From Paragonimus skrjabini miyazakii (lineage: Eukaryota > Platyhelminthes > Trematoda > Plagiorchiida > Troglotrematidae): a DNA stretch of 64,000 nt. The stretch covers positions 1 to 64,000 of the forward strand of contig JTDE01002855.1 of the NCBI GenBank assembly GCA_014338405.1, read 5' to 3'. Below, one piece after another: positions 1-10,975 of this stretch. Within the stretch, counting starts at the first letter, position 1. The number at the start of each line of letters is the position of its first letter. The notes beneath the pieces were generated by a model. That model searched no databases and was not told the origin of the DNA. It saw only the letters and a list, made by a program, of their open reading frames with translations. Both the position numbers and the translations under genes were made by a program.

Positions 1-1854
1 GAATGCTCGTACTTCCTGCCTGACAATCCCCCACAATATGTGAACAGTATACACTGAGTAAATGAACTGAATGAATGAAACAGTGACTTGGGATTGGCTA
101 TGATAAAGTTTCACAAATATCCTGGTGGTACTTAAAACATTCCGTGAAAATTTGGTGTTGATCACAATAGTCAGACACGAACTTTTCATAACGCAATCGT
201 TAAACTGACTCTTCCTCAGTGTGACGTTGCCTGCACTTTGAAAGCAAAGTAATACACAATCACGATTATGTCGTTGTCTATAATCAGATTGTACTGGAGT
301 AGTTGGACTCTCGAAAATTAACTTCCAAGGTGGTTAACCCAGTCCACGTATGCAAGTAGTGTCAACTGTCTGTCTACGCATTTGTGTTTGGTTACTTTTA
401 CGACAGGGTGGCCATGGTGCGCAATGTGTGTGTAAACACCGTTCCTATGAAAGAGTATCGTATAGAAAACTCTGTCTATTTACCCTTGCTCTCTCAAAAC
501 TGACTTAAAAATATGGCCACTTATTCGTCCTAACCTCAAAAATAGTTGTCTGAGTGAGCACAGCTTCACCCAAGACGATCAGAAAATGTACTGTCTGCCA
601 TAAAACCGAAAGTTGTATTATCTTAAAACAGCTACGGCCCTTACGGCTATGGTATTCCCCCAATATTCTACATCTGAGCAATCAAAAAGAATTCAAAAAG
701 GTCGTTTTTCGACAAATGTAACAACACAGCAAAACGGTACCAGTTCCAGGTTGTAGCTGAGATAACAAAATGTTCATGTAATTTTGTTAACTGGGTTGAT
801 TTGTAGTGTTCAAAACTTTCACAGAAGTTAAAAACACTTCTAAAAACAACAGCAGTTAAATATATGGAACAAGAAGACGAGTAAATCACTTCACCTAACC
901 GGCCTGATGGTGCGCTTCTTTCACCTTCAGTCGTGATCCTAGTAGTAGCTCAGCCACTTCTCCGTGGACCCATCTCCACAGATATCTTGTAGATTACTGC
1001 TGACCAGATTGAGCTATCACGAAAGTCTGGTGTATCGAAGTGTAAGCTGAATTTATTATCTAAAGTGTGCTGCACAACTGAAACAGGTTTTCTGGACTTG
1101 TCAGTATGTACTGCGGTTGGATGAGAATAATTGAAGAGGTATTTTTTGTTCAGTTGCAGCAACACAGACTAGATTAATCTCGACAGACTTCTTATTTTCG
1201 GCTAGTTTTCTCAGTTTATTCACTAGTAAGACAATGAATTACTCAGTGAGTTGTTCAATCCTCTCAGGTTTTTAGTTTTGGGTGTAAAACATAACTGATA
1301 CGTCAAGAATGTTATTATTTGGCATGTTGACTTCATTGTTTGATTAGCCCCCTCCAGTTGTTTGATTGGTAAAACCAGTTACATTTATTCTAAACCTGTC
1401 ACTAATGGCTCGGTACGAATTGCATGCGGCCAGCATTCTTGCCTTTGTAAATGGGCTGTTCACACTTCTGGGAAGAAATTACTATTTTACATTTCATTTA
1501 TGCTTGAACAAATTATCTCGTTTTGTGTAGCCTGCAGCAAAAATCGTTAATGGCAAAACAAATACATTCATCAAATTGCTTGTAACGTTATTCTAGCATA
1601 AAAATTTATAAAGCAAAATAATTAGATATTTTGAAAGCCTTGTCATAACATTTTAAATGCCAAATTCAACCAGCCGTTCCCCCTTGAGGGTACAAAATGA
1701 CGGAAACTTGGAAACCATACTTGATATTTAGATCAGTTCCGGTTGGTTTGATTGAGCATTTTGACGAAATACTTCCTGCATTTCTTTGTTGAGATTAGGT
1801 GATCGGTGTAATAAGAACTGTGATACTTATTGTTTAGGGACAATTTTACCAATC
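1..1854. other. Unassigned non-coding stretch
   Basis: Only short open frames (up to 73 codons) lie here and none resembles a known family. No repeat shared with the rest of the window was recognised. Confidence 0.6.
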
Positions 1855-2252
1855 CAAAATATGAAACATGAAGTCAGAAACTCTATGTTGAACGACTTAT
1901 GCCACGGCGGACTTTGCTGCATCCTAACCAGTGCTCACTACAGACTTTTAAATTTTATCAATTTGAAACCTAGCCGCGAAGCAAATTACAACGAAATGTC
2001 AACCGTTTATAGGTATACAGGTCTCACCACTTTCAAGGCAGTGGAAGAGTAATGAACACGGCTGCTTCAATATGCCGAAGCCGTTGACATCAAAAAGAAC
2101 TGTTCATTACTCTCTCATTGCCAATGACAGGCCTTCATACCAATAGACGCTTGGTTCCAAATTGATAAAATTTAATAGTCTCTACTAGGAACTCCATCAT
2201 GGCATAAATCGTGTAACATAGAGTTTTTGACTTTGCTTTACATATTCAAAAT
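1855..2252. mobile_element. Fold-back of two Penelope-like 3' ends
   Basis: The segment is an imperfect inverted repeat: 1878-1970 (plus) matches the reverse complement of about 2145-2230, and an inner pair (about 2010-2060 with 2100-2145) continues the stem. The right arm, read on plus around 2085-2125, encodes QKELFITLSLP, which matches the C-terminus of Penelope-like proteins (compare QKQLFVGLSLPW in the PLE at 30.8 kb). The left arm, read on minus around 2030-2060, encodes VFITLPLP followed by a stop. The rest of each arm aligns with the 3'UTR of the 58.7-kb and 30.7-kb copies. I read it as two outward-pointing PLE 3' ends. The 88-codon open frame at 1786-2052 is antisense to this and is not taken as a gene. 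Confidence 0.65.
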
Positions 2253-2417
2253 AGTTCCATGAGTTTCAGTATGGCATTTTCAAGTGTAAGACACTGATTT
2301 CAACTGGAGTAAGATGGTTATCTGAGGCTGCTTTTGCTGGATAGCTTTTTCAAGTTAGTCTGAATCTCACTGCCCATCACTGAGGGAATATAGGTATTAT
2401 TTACCGGTTCCCCAAAC

Positions 2418-2500
2418 GGTTATGGTTTGTAATGAAGAACAAAGGGATCGATAGCACCCAGCTAATTGATGAGAATATTGCACATGTTTTCTTGCTGCTT
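2418..2500. repeat. Paralogue of the 5.2-kb SINE target site, without the SINE
   Basis: The stretch matches the sequence flanking the tRNA-SINE at 5.24-5.38 kb on both sides, but is continuous: the shared 9-mer GAGAATATT occurs once (2471-2479) instead of twice. Left similarity runs about 55 bases (2418-2470 against 5190-5234). Right similarity is shorter, about 20 bases (2480-2500 against 5387-5406). It is a low-copy repeat of unknown nature. Confidence 0.55.
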
Positions 2501-2959
2501 CTCCGTACAAAAAGGCATTTCATCTTCTATTCGTATTCTGACACTTTCGATTTGTGGGTTAGCTTGTGAACCGTTTCCCAAGAAACCTAGTAATTATACA
2601 GTTTTGGTGACAAGAATATATGTCCAGGAAGCTACAGATCGTTCGGTATTGTGTGTACACCGATAAGACTCTGACATTCAAAACAGAATTACACTCATCT
2701 TTGGTCCTCATTGGCCGTATTTTGACTCTACGATGCACGGCAAAACCAAATTGCTTGAACGGAATAGTTAGATTAGAGCGAATTCCTCCCTCATTACTTA
2801 TTTTGTATTAGTTGCTTAGTAGATTCAAACGAGACCCCAAGGTTTGGAGAAGTTTCTCGAAACGGTGCACCAATAACTTCATCCCAAGACGATGGGTCTC
2901 TGATTGATGCAGATGCCTTCCTGGGGCCCACTTACGACGAAGTATGTAGTTGTCTAAAG
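2501..2959. other. Unassigned stretch
   Basis: Two overlapping short open frames (66 and 63 codons) show no recognisable motif. The right end may contain a decayed body of the HHR repeat whose tail follows. Confidence 0.4.
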
Positions 2960-3030
2960 AAATTCGACAACTCCGATCAGTTGTGGATGAGGTTCAATTT
3001 ACATAAAAGTCTCAAATCCCCTACTACTCA
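2960..3030 (+). mobile_element. HHR repeat, 3' tail only
   Basis: The order of short blocks (ACTCCGATCAGTTGTGG, then GGTTCAATTT, then AAATCCCCTACTACTCAT) follows the 3' tail of the HHR repeat at 10.90-10.96 kb. No hammerhead core is readable upstream, so this is a truncated or strongly decayed copy. Confidence 0.55.
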
Positions 3031-5187
3031 TCGGTACTCATATATAAATATACTATTGAAAAGTTCTCTGAATTAGATTAGAACCACATAAATTTATTTA
3101 ACCATGAGGAAACACAATGGACATTGTGACAACTAACCAAGTACACATATTTTTCTTCATAGCTTACGCTCAATCATATAACCGTTGCGGAAATGTTTGA
3201 AACTGTGTGACCGTGAAGCACACAGTGAACGTACACAGGGTTGTAAGGTTCCATAGTTTTTTACTAACAAGATTCGATGGGTAAACAACTGCTTTAACAG
3301 AAACGAATTCTAATGTTCTCCTGGGCATAATTTTGCTGTCCTTTCCAATCGAGGTAAGTACCGTTTCCATTCCTAGTGTAATGATTCAAAGACTTGTGGC
3401 GATGATGCCGTTTTTTGTTTCTTTGGACTAAGCGAACCCTAACAGAAATGTAAGACCGTGAAAATAAGATGTTTCTCTTAGAGATTCAAACAGTTGTAGA
3501 ATCCATTCTGGAACCAATTTGAAGGAAACTGCTCAAGTGCATTATGTTATGCATCTCGTTCAACAAAAAGAAATATCTTCTTACGCGTATATATTTTGGC
3601 TTTGTGGCGTAATGAAGATGATTTAACAAAAAATCAATAAACCTGACAAAAGAACAAATTTGATGAATGTTTATGATTCTTCAGCTAGTGCTTAGTATAC
3701 TGGTTCTGTGCTTGACTTGATTCGGGCTTGATAGACTCTCCGGACTGAGAGCTAAATAAAGTTTTCACAGGGATGATTGACGGTTGACTACATTAATAAT
3801 TCGCCTCGTGATTACTCAGATTAACAACTTACTCGCAAGTTTTTCTTAGTAAACAGAAGAGTTATGTGAGGGACCTTTTGGAGCCAAGTTTCACAAACCT
3901 CATGCATATATACTCAAACACACATCGATTTTTCTCTTTCTATTAATAAAACACCTAAATCTATCAATCAAAAATCAAAAATCATATTTTTAGTGCACAA
4001 ATCTTAAGAAAATTTTTCTAGTGGACCACGTGTATTCCACGATTTCTTGACCAGATTTTTACCCAAAAGGTTTCTTTTCATAGAACTAAATTGGAACGTG
4101 AAAAGCTTGGATTCACCTCAACTTCGCTGTTAATAAGCTAGAATGAATCGCCGGCAGTGTAAAATGTTAAGATGGGGACACGCGAGTGATTAAAATACTG
4201 CAACTAGCATACTGCTGCGCCTCAATTTACAATAGTTACTGGAGTATTTGGTTTAAATTGCCTGGTTAAAGCGTGATATAATTACATATAGGTCATGAGA
4301 CACTTTAGAAGCATGTTCACCACTTTTTATTACTGTGTAATAGTCCTTTTCCGTTCTTTTATATGCTGAAAGGAAAACCGTTTGGGTATGATCTGAGTTC
4401 AAGGTATGACTGAAAGCAAACTCGCCTATGTAAATTCAATCGATTTCCCGCTAAAATCTCTAACTCAAAACGTTAAGGAGTAACCACAGCATTTTATGAT
4501 GGCGACGCGTTTCTTAGAGTTTCCCGTCGTGCCAGTGAAACCTCCCGCCCACAAGCCGTCTGCCTTTTGACAATCTTTGTCAGAAGTGACATTACAGGTT
4601 GAATAAGACTCATAATTCTTTGCAAAGATTCTCAGTTTTTTCGACCAGCCCATTATCAGTAAGTGACAGTGCGATAACCATCATTTTATTCAATGTTCCT
4701 ACATTTCTGCTGAGTTTAAATATGTGACTTTGTCAGTAATTGTATTTGGGTTAGCTGGTAATGTTGTATTTCACAAGATTGAATAGTTGGAATATATATA
4801 CAAGCACTCATGACTTAGGTCTACTTACTAATAAGTAAAGCAGAATGGACAGGCCTGCTAAAAATGACACAACCTGCCATTCTCCCCTTCATTTCGCTGC
4901 ATAACACGACGCCAAATATCGCAAAAGTTGTTTGTCAAACCTCCTACTGTCAGTTTGATTTCACGTCCAACTCTCTACTTCCCACCTTGCTTCATTATTG
5001 ACTGGTACCTTTTTCTCCATTGCACCGAGAACTGCATGTTACTTCACCCGTTCGAACACCAATCAGTGATTTGAAATAGTTTACAAGTAATGGGCGCTAT
5101 CTAATCAGTTCGCTTACCAAATAACTACGCTTGGCACCGGTTAACAAATGAATATCATTCACTTAATTACAAGAGTAAAATGGTCAC
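3031..5187. other. Unassigned non-coding stretch
   Basis: No open frame above about 66 codons, no RNA gene and no recognised repeat was seen. Confidence 0.55.
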
Positions 5188-5243
5188 AGGTTATAATGAA
5201 CAAGAAGGGGATTGGTAGCGCTCAGTTAATTGATGAGAATATT

Positions 5244-5377
5244 TCGAAGAGACCCAATTGCGAAAATCCTGGACTTTGGCTAGATTCAAACCAGTGACAG
5301 AAACACCATGCCTAAATGCGGCAAGCGCTTTACCAGCTGAACTACGGAGCCACACCGGAAGTTCAGAAATTTCACAC
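5244..5377 (-). mobile_element. tRNA-derived SINE (family 2) with target duplication
   Basis: On the minus strand there is a tRNA-like head: box A at 5344-5331 (TAGTTCAGCTGGTA) and box B at 5292-5282 (GGTTTGAATCT), followed by a short unrelated tail ending in GGGTCTCTTC. The 9-mer GAGAATATT flanks it at 5235-5243 and 5378-5386, as expected of a target-site duplication. A related locus at 2.42-2.50 kb has the 9-mer once and no SINE. Two further copies lie at 32.35 and 32.6 kb. Such elements are transcribed by RNA polymerase III and mobilised by LINE proteins. The tRNA part is divergent and is unlikely to be a working tRNA gene. Confidence 0.75.
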
Positions 5378-5405
5378 GAGAATATTGCACACGTTTTTTT
5401 GCCGT

Positions 5406-6219
5406 TAGGTAGTGTGCATCTTGCTGTCGCTTGGATGGTAACTGGCACTACACAAGGTATTTCAGCCTCGCAGGTACTTAGTGGAAAATCTTAAACCAGA
5501 TCTAAAAGACGCAGAAAGATAAATGCCCTTCCAATTCACTTTTACATAGCGATTGTATTCGCTACATAGAGTACCTATGTGAGACAGCATGGTCGTACCG
5601 GAGTAACTAATAAAAACACCCATTTCAGGTGAACATAATCGCACTTCACTTTTGACAGTATTGCTCTCAATACTGTTGTCTACATACGGTGAATTGGCTT
5701 TCTTTTGTCTAACGTACTGGTGTGGTACTCATTTGATGTATATGAAACTCGTTACGAGTGCTCTTAACAGAGTTCAGTATATTTTAACAACTCTCACAAA
5801 AACGGTTTGAAACAATGGCACAATGACATGTTTGTAAACACCAATTTGACCTTAGATTTCTGTTTCTGCCATCCAAAGGTCTTGCTGTTTACGTTGCGTA
5901 AGTAAAGGATCAGCTGTTAACGTCAGATTTCACCTGTATTGATGCAGCTAGTTAGCTCATAACTAGTTCATCAATACCAATGTCTGTCATTGGAACATAA
6001 CGGCCTACAGAATAGAGTATATGTTCAGTGCGATAGATATTTAAAGGGGATCAAAACATTGTAACAATACAGCCGAACAAGCTCTCGACTGTGATCATGC
6101 CTTATAAAGCTGACCAACTTGACAGATCGCTAGAAATCCTGTCTATACCTTAAGTAAAAAGGTTTCACTAAATCTGTTGAAAAGTTAGGGACTGCCTTCA
6201 GGATAAAAAAGAGACAGAC
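5406..6219. other. Unassigned stretch
   Basis: No recognisable gene. The region just before 6220 may hold the decayed start of the Penelope-like relic that follows. Confidence 0.45.
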
Positions 6220-6630
6220 TTGAGTTACAGAAAGACTTATTATCAACATATACCCAAGGGATCCCTGATATACAAAATACGTACCAAACTAAAAACTCAC
6301 AAATCCAGCAAATCCGTGGAACCAATATCATCGACGGTTAATCAGCTCCACTATAACTTGACCCAATTACTAGTTCGATACCTGCAGCTACTAGGCTCAT
6401 AGACTGTCAGATACAGATAAAAATTCACAGTTTTATCTACCGATTTCCTAAGATGTCTGGACACAATAACAGTAATCTCTGGCGTAAAATCATTATTTAT
6501 GAACGTTCCGTTAAATGAAATGAAATCTATTGTTCATGATTACGCAACAGGGCAATACAACTCCTTTAAACTACTTATATTTGAAATTAATATAGTTTTG
6601 TACCAACAGACTATGAATATCCAGGTTTAA
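6220..6630 (+). pseudogene. Penelope-like reverse transcriptase relic (fingers/palm)
   Basis: One reading frame of 137 codons, broken by stops at 6400-6402 and 6418-6420, carries Penelope-like RT landmarks in order: KLKTHKSSKSVEPISST (family pattern KTHK..PLRPIVSS), NQLHYNLTQLLVRYLQLL (family pattern tyNLAk.La..L.pL), then after the stops GVKSLFMNVPLNEMKSIV (family pattern vvSFDVkSLFTnVPl.etl.iv). The first catalytic aspartate in SFDV is not recognisable, where GVKSLF stands. No YVDD box follows before the frame closes. It is a fragment of a dead element that would have encoded an RT with a GIY-YIG endonuclease. Confidence 0.75.
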
Positions 6631-7879
6631 TAATTATTATCTTTCGTTGTTGATTGCGCAGTAACGATAAGCTTAGTGGGACCCATTTCGCCGATATTCT
6701 TATCACGCATTTAGAATGACAAGTAACAACAGGCAGTCAATATACAACGCTTTTTAAATAAGTCATCCATTTGTTCTGCGTGTACTTCTCAAGGAATTAT
6801 AGTGATCAGCTTCGTGCAAAAATAAGCATTCATTATTCGAACGTTCCACTTACTACGGAGTTTCAAGAGGACAACAAACTTTGAATCTTAGATATGGAAA
6901 TGTTTGTCAGGGATGAAGTTCCGTTGTAAGAAGAGTGAATAGGAAGTTTGTTTAGAGGGAGGAGCACACTTAGTTTAGGAGTTTGTGCAGACATGTCTAA
7001 GCGAGATCGTAATGTGCAAGGTTTGCAGAATTTGCTTACCCAAAGCGATCAAAGAGGAATCAGTCTTCATCCAGCAAACGTTCGTACACAACGGTTACTT
7101 CGCAAACTTTATTTCGAAGGAGCCTGGAGGAAGGTTGGAGCGGTCGGTATAAGAAAGAATAACTTGAAAAACGGTGTGCATGGCGTTGTCACACAGGGAT
7201 GGGTATGTAGTCACACTCACTCAATGTAGACTAGGAGTTCCCTCGGAGTTGCATAGAACTCATCAGAATCAAGACTAATCAGCTGAGAAAACGGATACAA
7301 AATGTAGCCGGAAAAAAGTGAGTCACTTGTTTGCTATTTCTAACACTATTTACGAATTTGGCCATGACCATGAAATCAGGTATATCATCTAAAAAATGAG
7401 AATGCTAGAAACATGTCTTTGAGTAACTTTCAGAGCGGCTTGCTACAAATGAAGCCGGCGTTCTCCAAACTTCTAACTTGCGACATTTAAAAGGGATGGA
7501 GATTGTTATTCAAGTGAAGAATGCAGTTCGTGTACCGTACTTCATCCTTTCACCTTATTAACCCTGTAAACATGTAGCTTCAAATTTCCCCCTGAGGCTA
7601 GGTTTTGTTTCTTGCTTATTTCCACATCTGGTAATGTTAGATCGACAGTGGCCGCCTAGTAATTCTTTGTGCGACCTGTGTGAAATGTGGGTAGTTTTGC
7701 TTCTCGACGATCTAGCCAAACGTTGAATGGTCTACTTGTTATTCTTATAGAAATAAATGAGCTATTCCTGTTCTACAATTGTCTGATTCAATGCATGTTC
7801 ACCATTCAGAGTTCGTACATGAAAACCAATAAGATCGGTTGGAGGTGTATTTATTACGCAAAAGCGAATTTTACTGGGC
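6631..7879. other. Unassigned stretch with one 93-codon open frame
   Basis: The frame at 6948-7229 (plus, 93 codons, arginine-rich) has no motif I recognise, and length alone does not separate it from chance. Nothing else was seen. Confidence 0.45.
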
Positions 7880-8168
7880 GTTTACACATGCTAATTCGGT
7901 CGTGTGAGTTCAGTGACACGATGGTGAATACGGTTGCTTCATGAAAACGCGGTCGAAGTTCTGTATCCGGCCTAACAAGAATATACACCAATGATGGGCT
8001 CCAACAAGAGTGGAATCCGAGTTTAGTGCTCCTATTAAAAGCGGGTTGACATCGAATGTTATGGTGTTGCGAAAGCTGTGATCAACTGCGGGTAACGTTC
8101 AGTTTATGTGAAACAAAATGTCCTCATTAATTAAATAAAATTAAATAAAATTAATTAAATAAAAATGT
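7880..8168 (+). mobile_element. HHR repeat, decayed copy
   Basis: The body aligns along its length with the copy at 10.7-10.96 kb: the tRNA-like block (GGTTGCTTCATG at about 7932), a hammerhead position at 7985-8029, and the tail. Helix II of the hammerhead is well kept (GCTC/GAGT around CAACAA), but the core reads ATGATGG where CTGACGA is expected and GGAATC where GAAAC is expected, so cleavage is not predicted. The 3' end is an A+T tail with AAATAAAATT-like iterations (about 8130-8166), unlike the other copies. Confidence 0.7.
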
Positions 8169-10504
8169 ATCTGTAGTGTAGACTTTACTCAACTCTACTG
8201 GCCCTTCGCAAAGAATCTGAAACAAACTAAATTAAGACAAATCCCAAATCGCCATCCAGTGACCTACATTCCACAATAATAACGGTTAGTAAAGACGTTA
8301 TCGTGAACTGACATTGAATACATAGACCAGTGAAAAGTTTTGATAGCGTATTTTTATTACTTTCACATTGTTTAACGCTTTAGCTGCGAGCAAGTATGTT
8401 GTAAAATACAGCCGTGAACAGAGGCATTTTTATGTCATCATTGTTGTGAATAATTATATACTAGTATTAAAAATTTGGATTTGTCAGCACAAAAAATGCA
8501 TGCAACATATTCCGCACAATCTTGCTTACATACACTTGCCAAAATTTCAAGAGGATTATATGTAGTTTTTATCATCCTCTCGTTCTACTGTGACATTTGA
8601 AATCTATATTGTATTTTACATGAGTGAATTGTCTTTGGGATTTCTCGAGCAAATAACGTTGAGTCGAACAACACTATTTTTGAGCAGTGATGTTTTAGTA
8701 CAGATTGGTGCTTTGATAACTGTATTAGGTTAAATCTGGTCGACTGTGATAAATCATTCCTGATTGCTTTCGATTTAGAATAATTTGGCGGAATTCATTT
8801 AAAAAGTTGTCAGTAGCAGGTTCGTCAAGCTAATAGAAAATCTGCTGTTCCGTAGCCACCTGGAGTTAAGTGAAAACGTATTCATCGCAGTTTGGCTTAC
8901 GAATTATCAGCCAAAATATTAGTGCTGTCAACGTTTAAGATTATCTGTCATTTCATATTCTGAAAAATTTCCATTAATATACCGTACTATATAATATGCT
9001 GTTGATCAATCGATTTACGGTTATGTTCATTTTGCTTCATCAGAACAAGGCTATACGCCAGAAAGAGCTAAAAAAGCGATCCGGAAGTGATTACACAGGT
9101 AGTGTTTGAGTAAAAAGAAAATATCACGCTGAATAAAAACTAAGAAAAAACTTTCAATTAACTTCGACTTACGTGAATATACTGTAGCATTAAAATTAAT
9201 TATCTGCCATCATTATTGAACAGTTGATTCGTTGATGTTTGGAAACCTGTTTTCTCTTTATAAAGTTTCCACAATAAAAAGTAATTTTTGTTACATAGCT
9301 TACTTTAAAGCTAAACTGGCAACCAATGGAACTTGAAAGGCTGTCTATTATTCTTTAGATGAAAATGTTATACAAAATTAATTAGTTCTTTGGGTCATCT
9401 ATGAAACTCATTGTATTAGAAAAATGGAGAAGATTTTGTTGCTCACAGTAATCATATAAATGCCCTAAAAAAGTTGGTTTGGAAACCAAAAAGCATTTGG
9501 CATTTTTAAACAAAAAAGTCATCGGATCAGATAACCGTGGTACTGAAAATAAAAAGTTTTACATTCTTTCCTAGCTAAATAGCATATTTATCTATCATGT
9601 ACAACCTGTACTAACTTTATTCTTTGTACTGTTTTGTGCCGCTTGCCATCAAACCAACAGTGAGTTTCAAGTTAAAAGTGTAGTTTGAAGTGGTAATTTT
9701 TAAAATATTTTCCTAGATTTGTGGCAACTTGCAAACAATCTTTTATCAATATTTTGATTTTTAACGTTTCACGCAGTGTGTAAATGTAAGTTTTGATTAG
9801 CTAAGCTGGTTCGGTATCTGAGGGATATATTAGATAAAGCGTGAATAAGAGGAAAAACCAAAATGCAGCTGCCCGTAGCTCAATGACAGCAGCAGTATTA
9901 TTATCTGGGCTGAGCTTCCGATTGCCTCAAAAATATGAACGGTGAAATATAAATTAACTCGGTACAATTAATCACACAGGTTTATCTAATGATCACTTAG
10001 TTTTGAGGAACAGAAACACAGTTTAGTCCGCCGAAAATATCTGCTCACGCGACAAGCACTAAATATACGTTTAATCGACATAAGTCAGGCTACTACCTGT
10101 CAAGACGACCATATATATGTCAGAAGCTTACCTGAGCCTCTCGCTTTCGATATGCTGTAAAAATGATAATTCGGGCGCATTTCGTAACCTTCCCGCACCT
10201 ACCTCCATGCTTTCCCATTCACCTGCGCAACATGTATTTACGGGGTAGTAAACAACTGCGAAATTTCTTTTTTCCAGTTCAGTTTATTGTTATTTTAAAT
10301 AGATCAGTGTTTTGTGAAAAAAAAATATTGAAGACGGTTTTACAGAAACTTCTTAACAAATTCGAGGAACCCAGCATCGTTTCTTACAACGCCACATACT
10401 TTGGTAATTCACCCGAATTGATTCCGCTTAAATTTAAGGTTTATTCTTGAATAAATTTCCCAGCATTTGCTGTTCTATTTTAACTTTTGTCAAGGCAAAC
10501 TAAC
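8169..10504. other. Unassigned AT-rich stretch
   Basis: The longest open frame here is 95 codons (10163-10450, plus) and shows no recognised motif. No RNA gene or shared repeat was seen. Confidence 0.5.
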
Positions 10505-10518
10505 TACTGTTTAATTCC
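10505..10518. repeat. Left target-site duplication of the 10.5-kb HHR repeat
   Basis: The 14-mer TACTGTTTAATTCC is repeated exactly at 10962-10975, immediately outside both ends of the element. Confidence 0.8.
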
Positions 10519-10733
10519 AATTTGAACATCGCCCACAATTGGTCGCAGCTGTCGCATTCCCATAAACTATCCAGTCGGCCCCTTTCGAAAAGAAACACTA
10601 TACTCGATTGAAGTTAACAGGACAGTTACTGTTTCTCCATGTCGAGACGATCGGACAACCTGATCATTACTCACAAGCGAAAGTGGTTGACCATTCACAT
10701 ATGATAACTCAGTCATGCCTAACGTGAGGTCAA

Positions 10734-10788
10734 TGGCGCAGTGGTAAACACGGTTGCCTCATGAACAGCGTGCCCGTGGTTCAAGTCC
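10734..10788 (+). promoter_or_regulatory. tRNA-like pol III promoter (A and B boxes)
   Basis: TGGCGCAGTGG at 10734-10744 fits the box A pattern TRGYNNAGYGG. GGTTCAAGTCC at 10778-10788 fits the box B pattern GGTTCRANTCC. The spacing of 33 bases is that of a tRNA gene. The promoter sits inside the repeat and upstream of the hammerhead, the arrangement known from schistosome Sm-alpha repeats. Confidence 0.75.
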
Positions 10789-10806
10789 CGGCAGTGGCGA
10801 TGATAT

Positions 10807-10851
10807 GCACTACTGACGAGCTCTAATGAGATTGAAACTCTAGTCTAGTGC
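10807..10851 (+). ncRNA. Hammerhead ribozyme, minimal type I, copy A
   Basis: In order: helix I strand GCACTA (10807-10812), core CTGACGA (10813-10819), helix II region from GCTC (10820) to ATT, core GAA with helix III pair AC (10834-10838), four-base loop TCTA, pair GT, cleavage base C17, then helix I strand TAGTGC (10846-10851). Helix I is perfect and the site is the preferred GUC. Helix II is damaged: GCTC faces GATT, with one mismatch and one wobble. The two-pair helix III is the form described for hammerheads of animal retroelements, which are thought to cleave best as dimers. Activity is not shown by sequence alone. Confidence 0.8.
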
Positions 10852-10961
10852 TTCTTTTCGAAAGGGGCCGACTGGAAAGTCTATGGGGATGCGACAGCTG
10901 CGATCAATTATGGGTGGTGTTCAAATTGAAATAAACCAAATCCCCGACTACTCATAAATAA

Positions 10962-10975
10962 TACTGTTTAATTCC
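10962..10975. repeat. Right target-site duplication of the 10.5-kb HHR repeat
   Basis: Exact copy of the 14-mer at 10505-10518. It marks the 3' end of the insertion. Confidence 0.8.

Larger units (their letters stand above)
10519..10961 (+). mobile_element. Compound HHR repeat: inverted tail plus full forward copy
   Basis: This 443-bp insertion lies between exact 14-bp direct repeats. Its first about 95 bp (10519-10615) are the reverse complement of the element's own 3' tail (10845-10930). From about 10612 a forward copy runs: linker end, head (GTCGAGACGATCGG...), box A and box B, hammerhead, tail and a short A-rich end. The switch from inverted to forward sequence sits at a shared TCGA. Inversion of 5' sequence inside one target duplication is the known outcome of twin priming during target-primed reverse transcription, so the element behaves as a retroposon. 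No coding capacity is seen, so it must use proteins from elsewhere; the Penelope-like or RTE elements of this window are candidates, which is inference. Confidence 0.85.

Noticed and set aside
5270..5360. A true tRNA gene on minus
   Set aside because: Box A and B are good, but the sequence continues into a shared tail, has a target duplication and recurs at 32.35 and 32.6 kb, so it is a SINE.
10725..10800. A tRNA gene at the A and B boxes
   Set aside because: No acceptor stem or anticodon arm closes. The block is the promoter part of the repeat and recurs in other copies.
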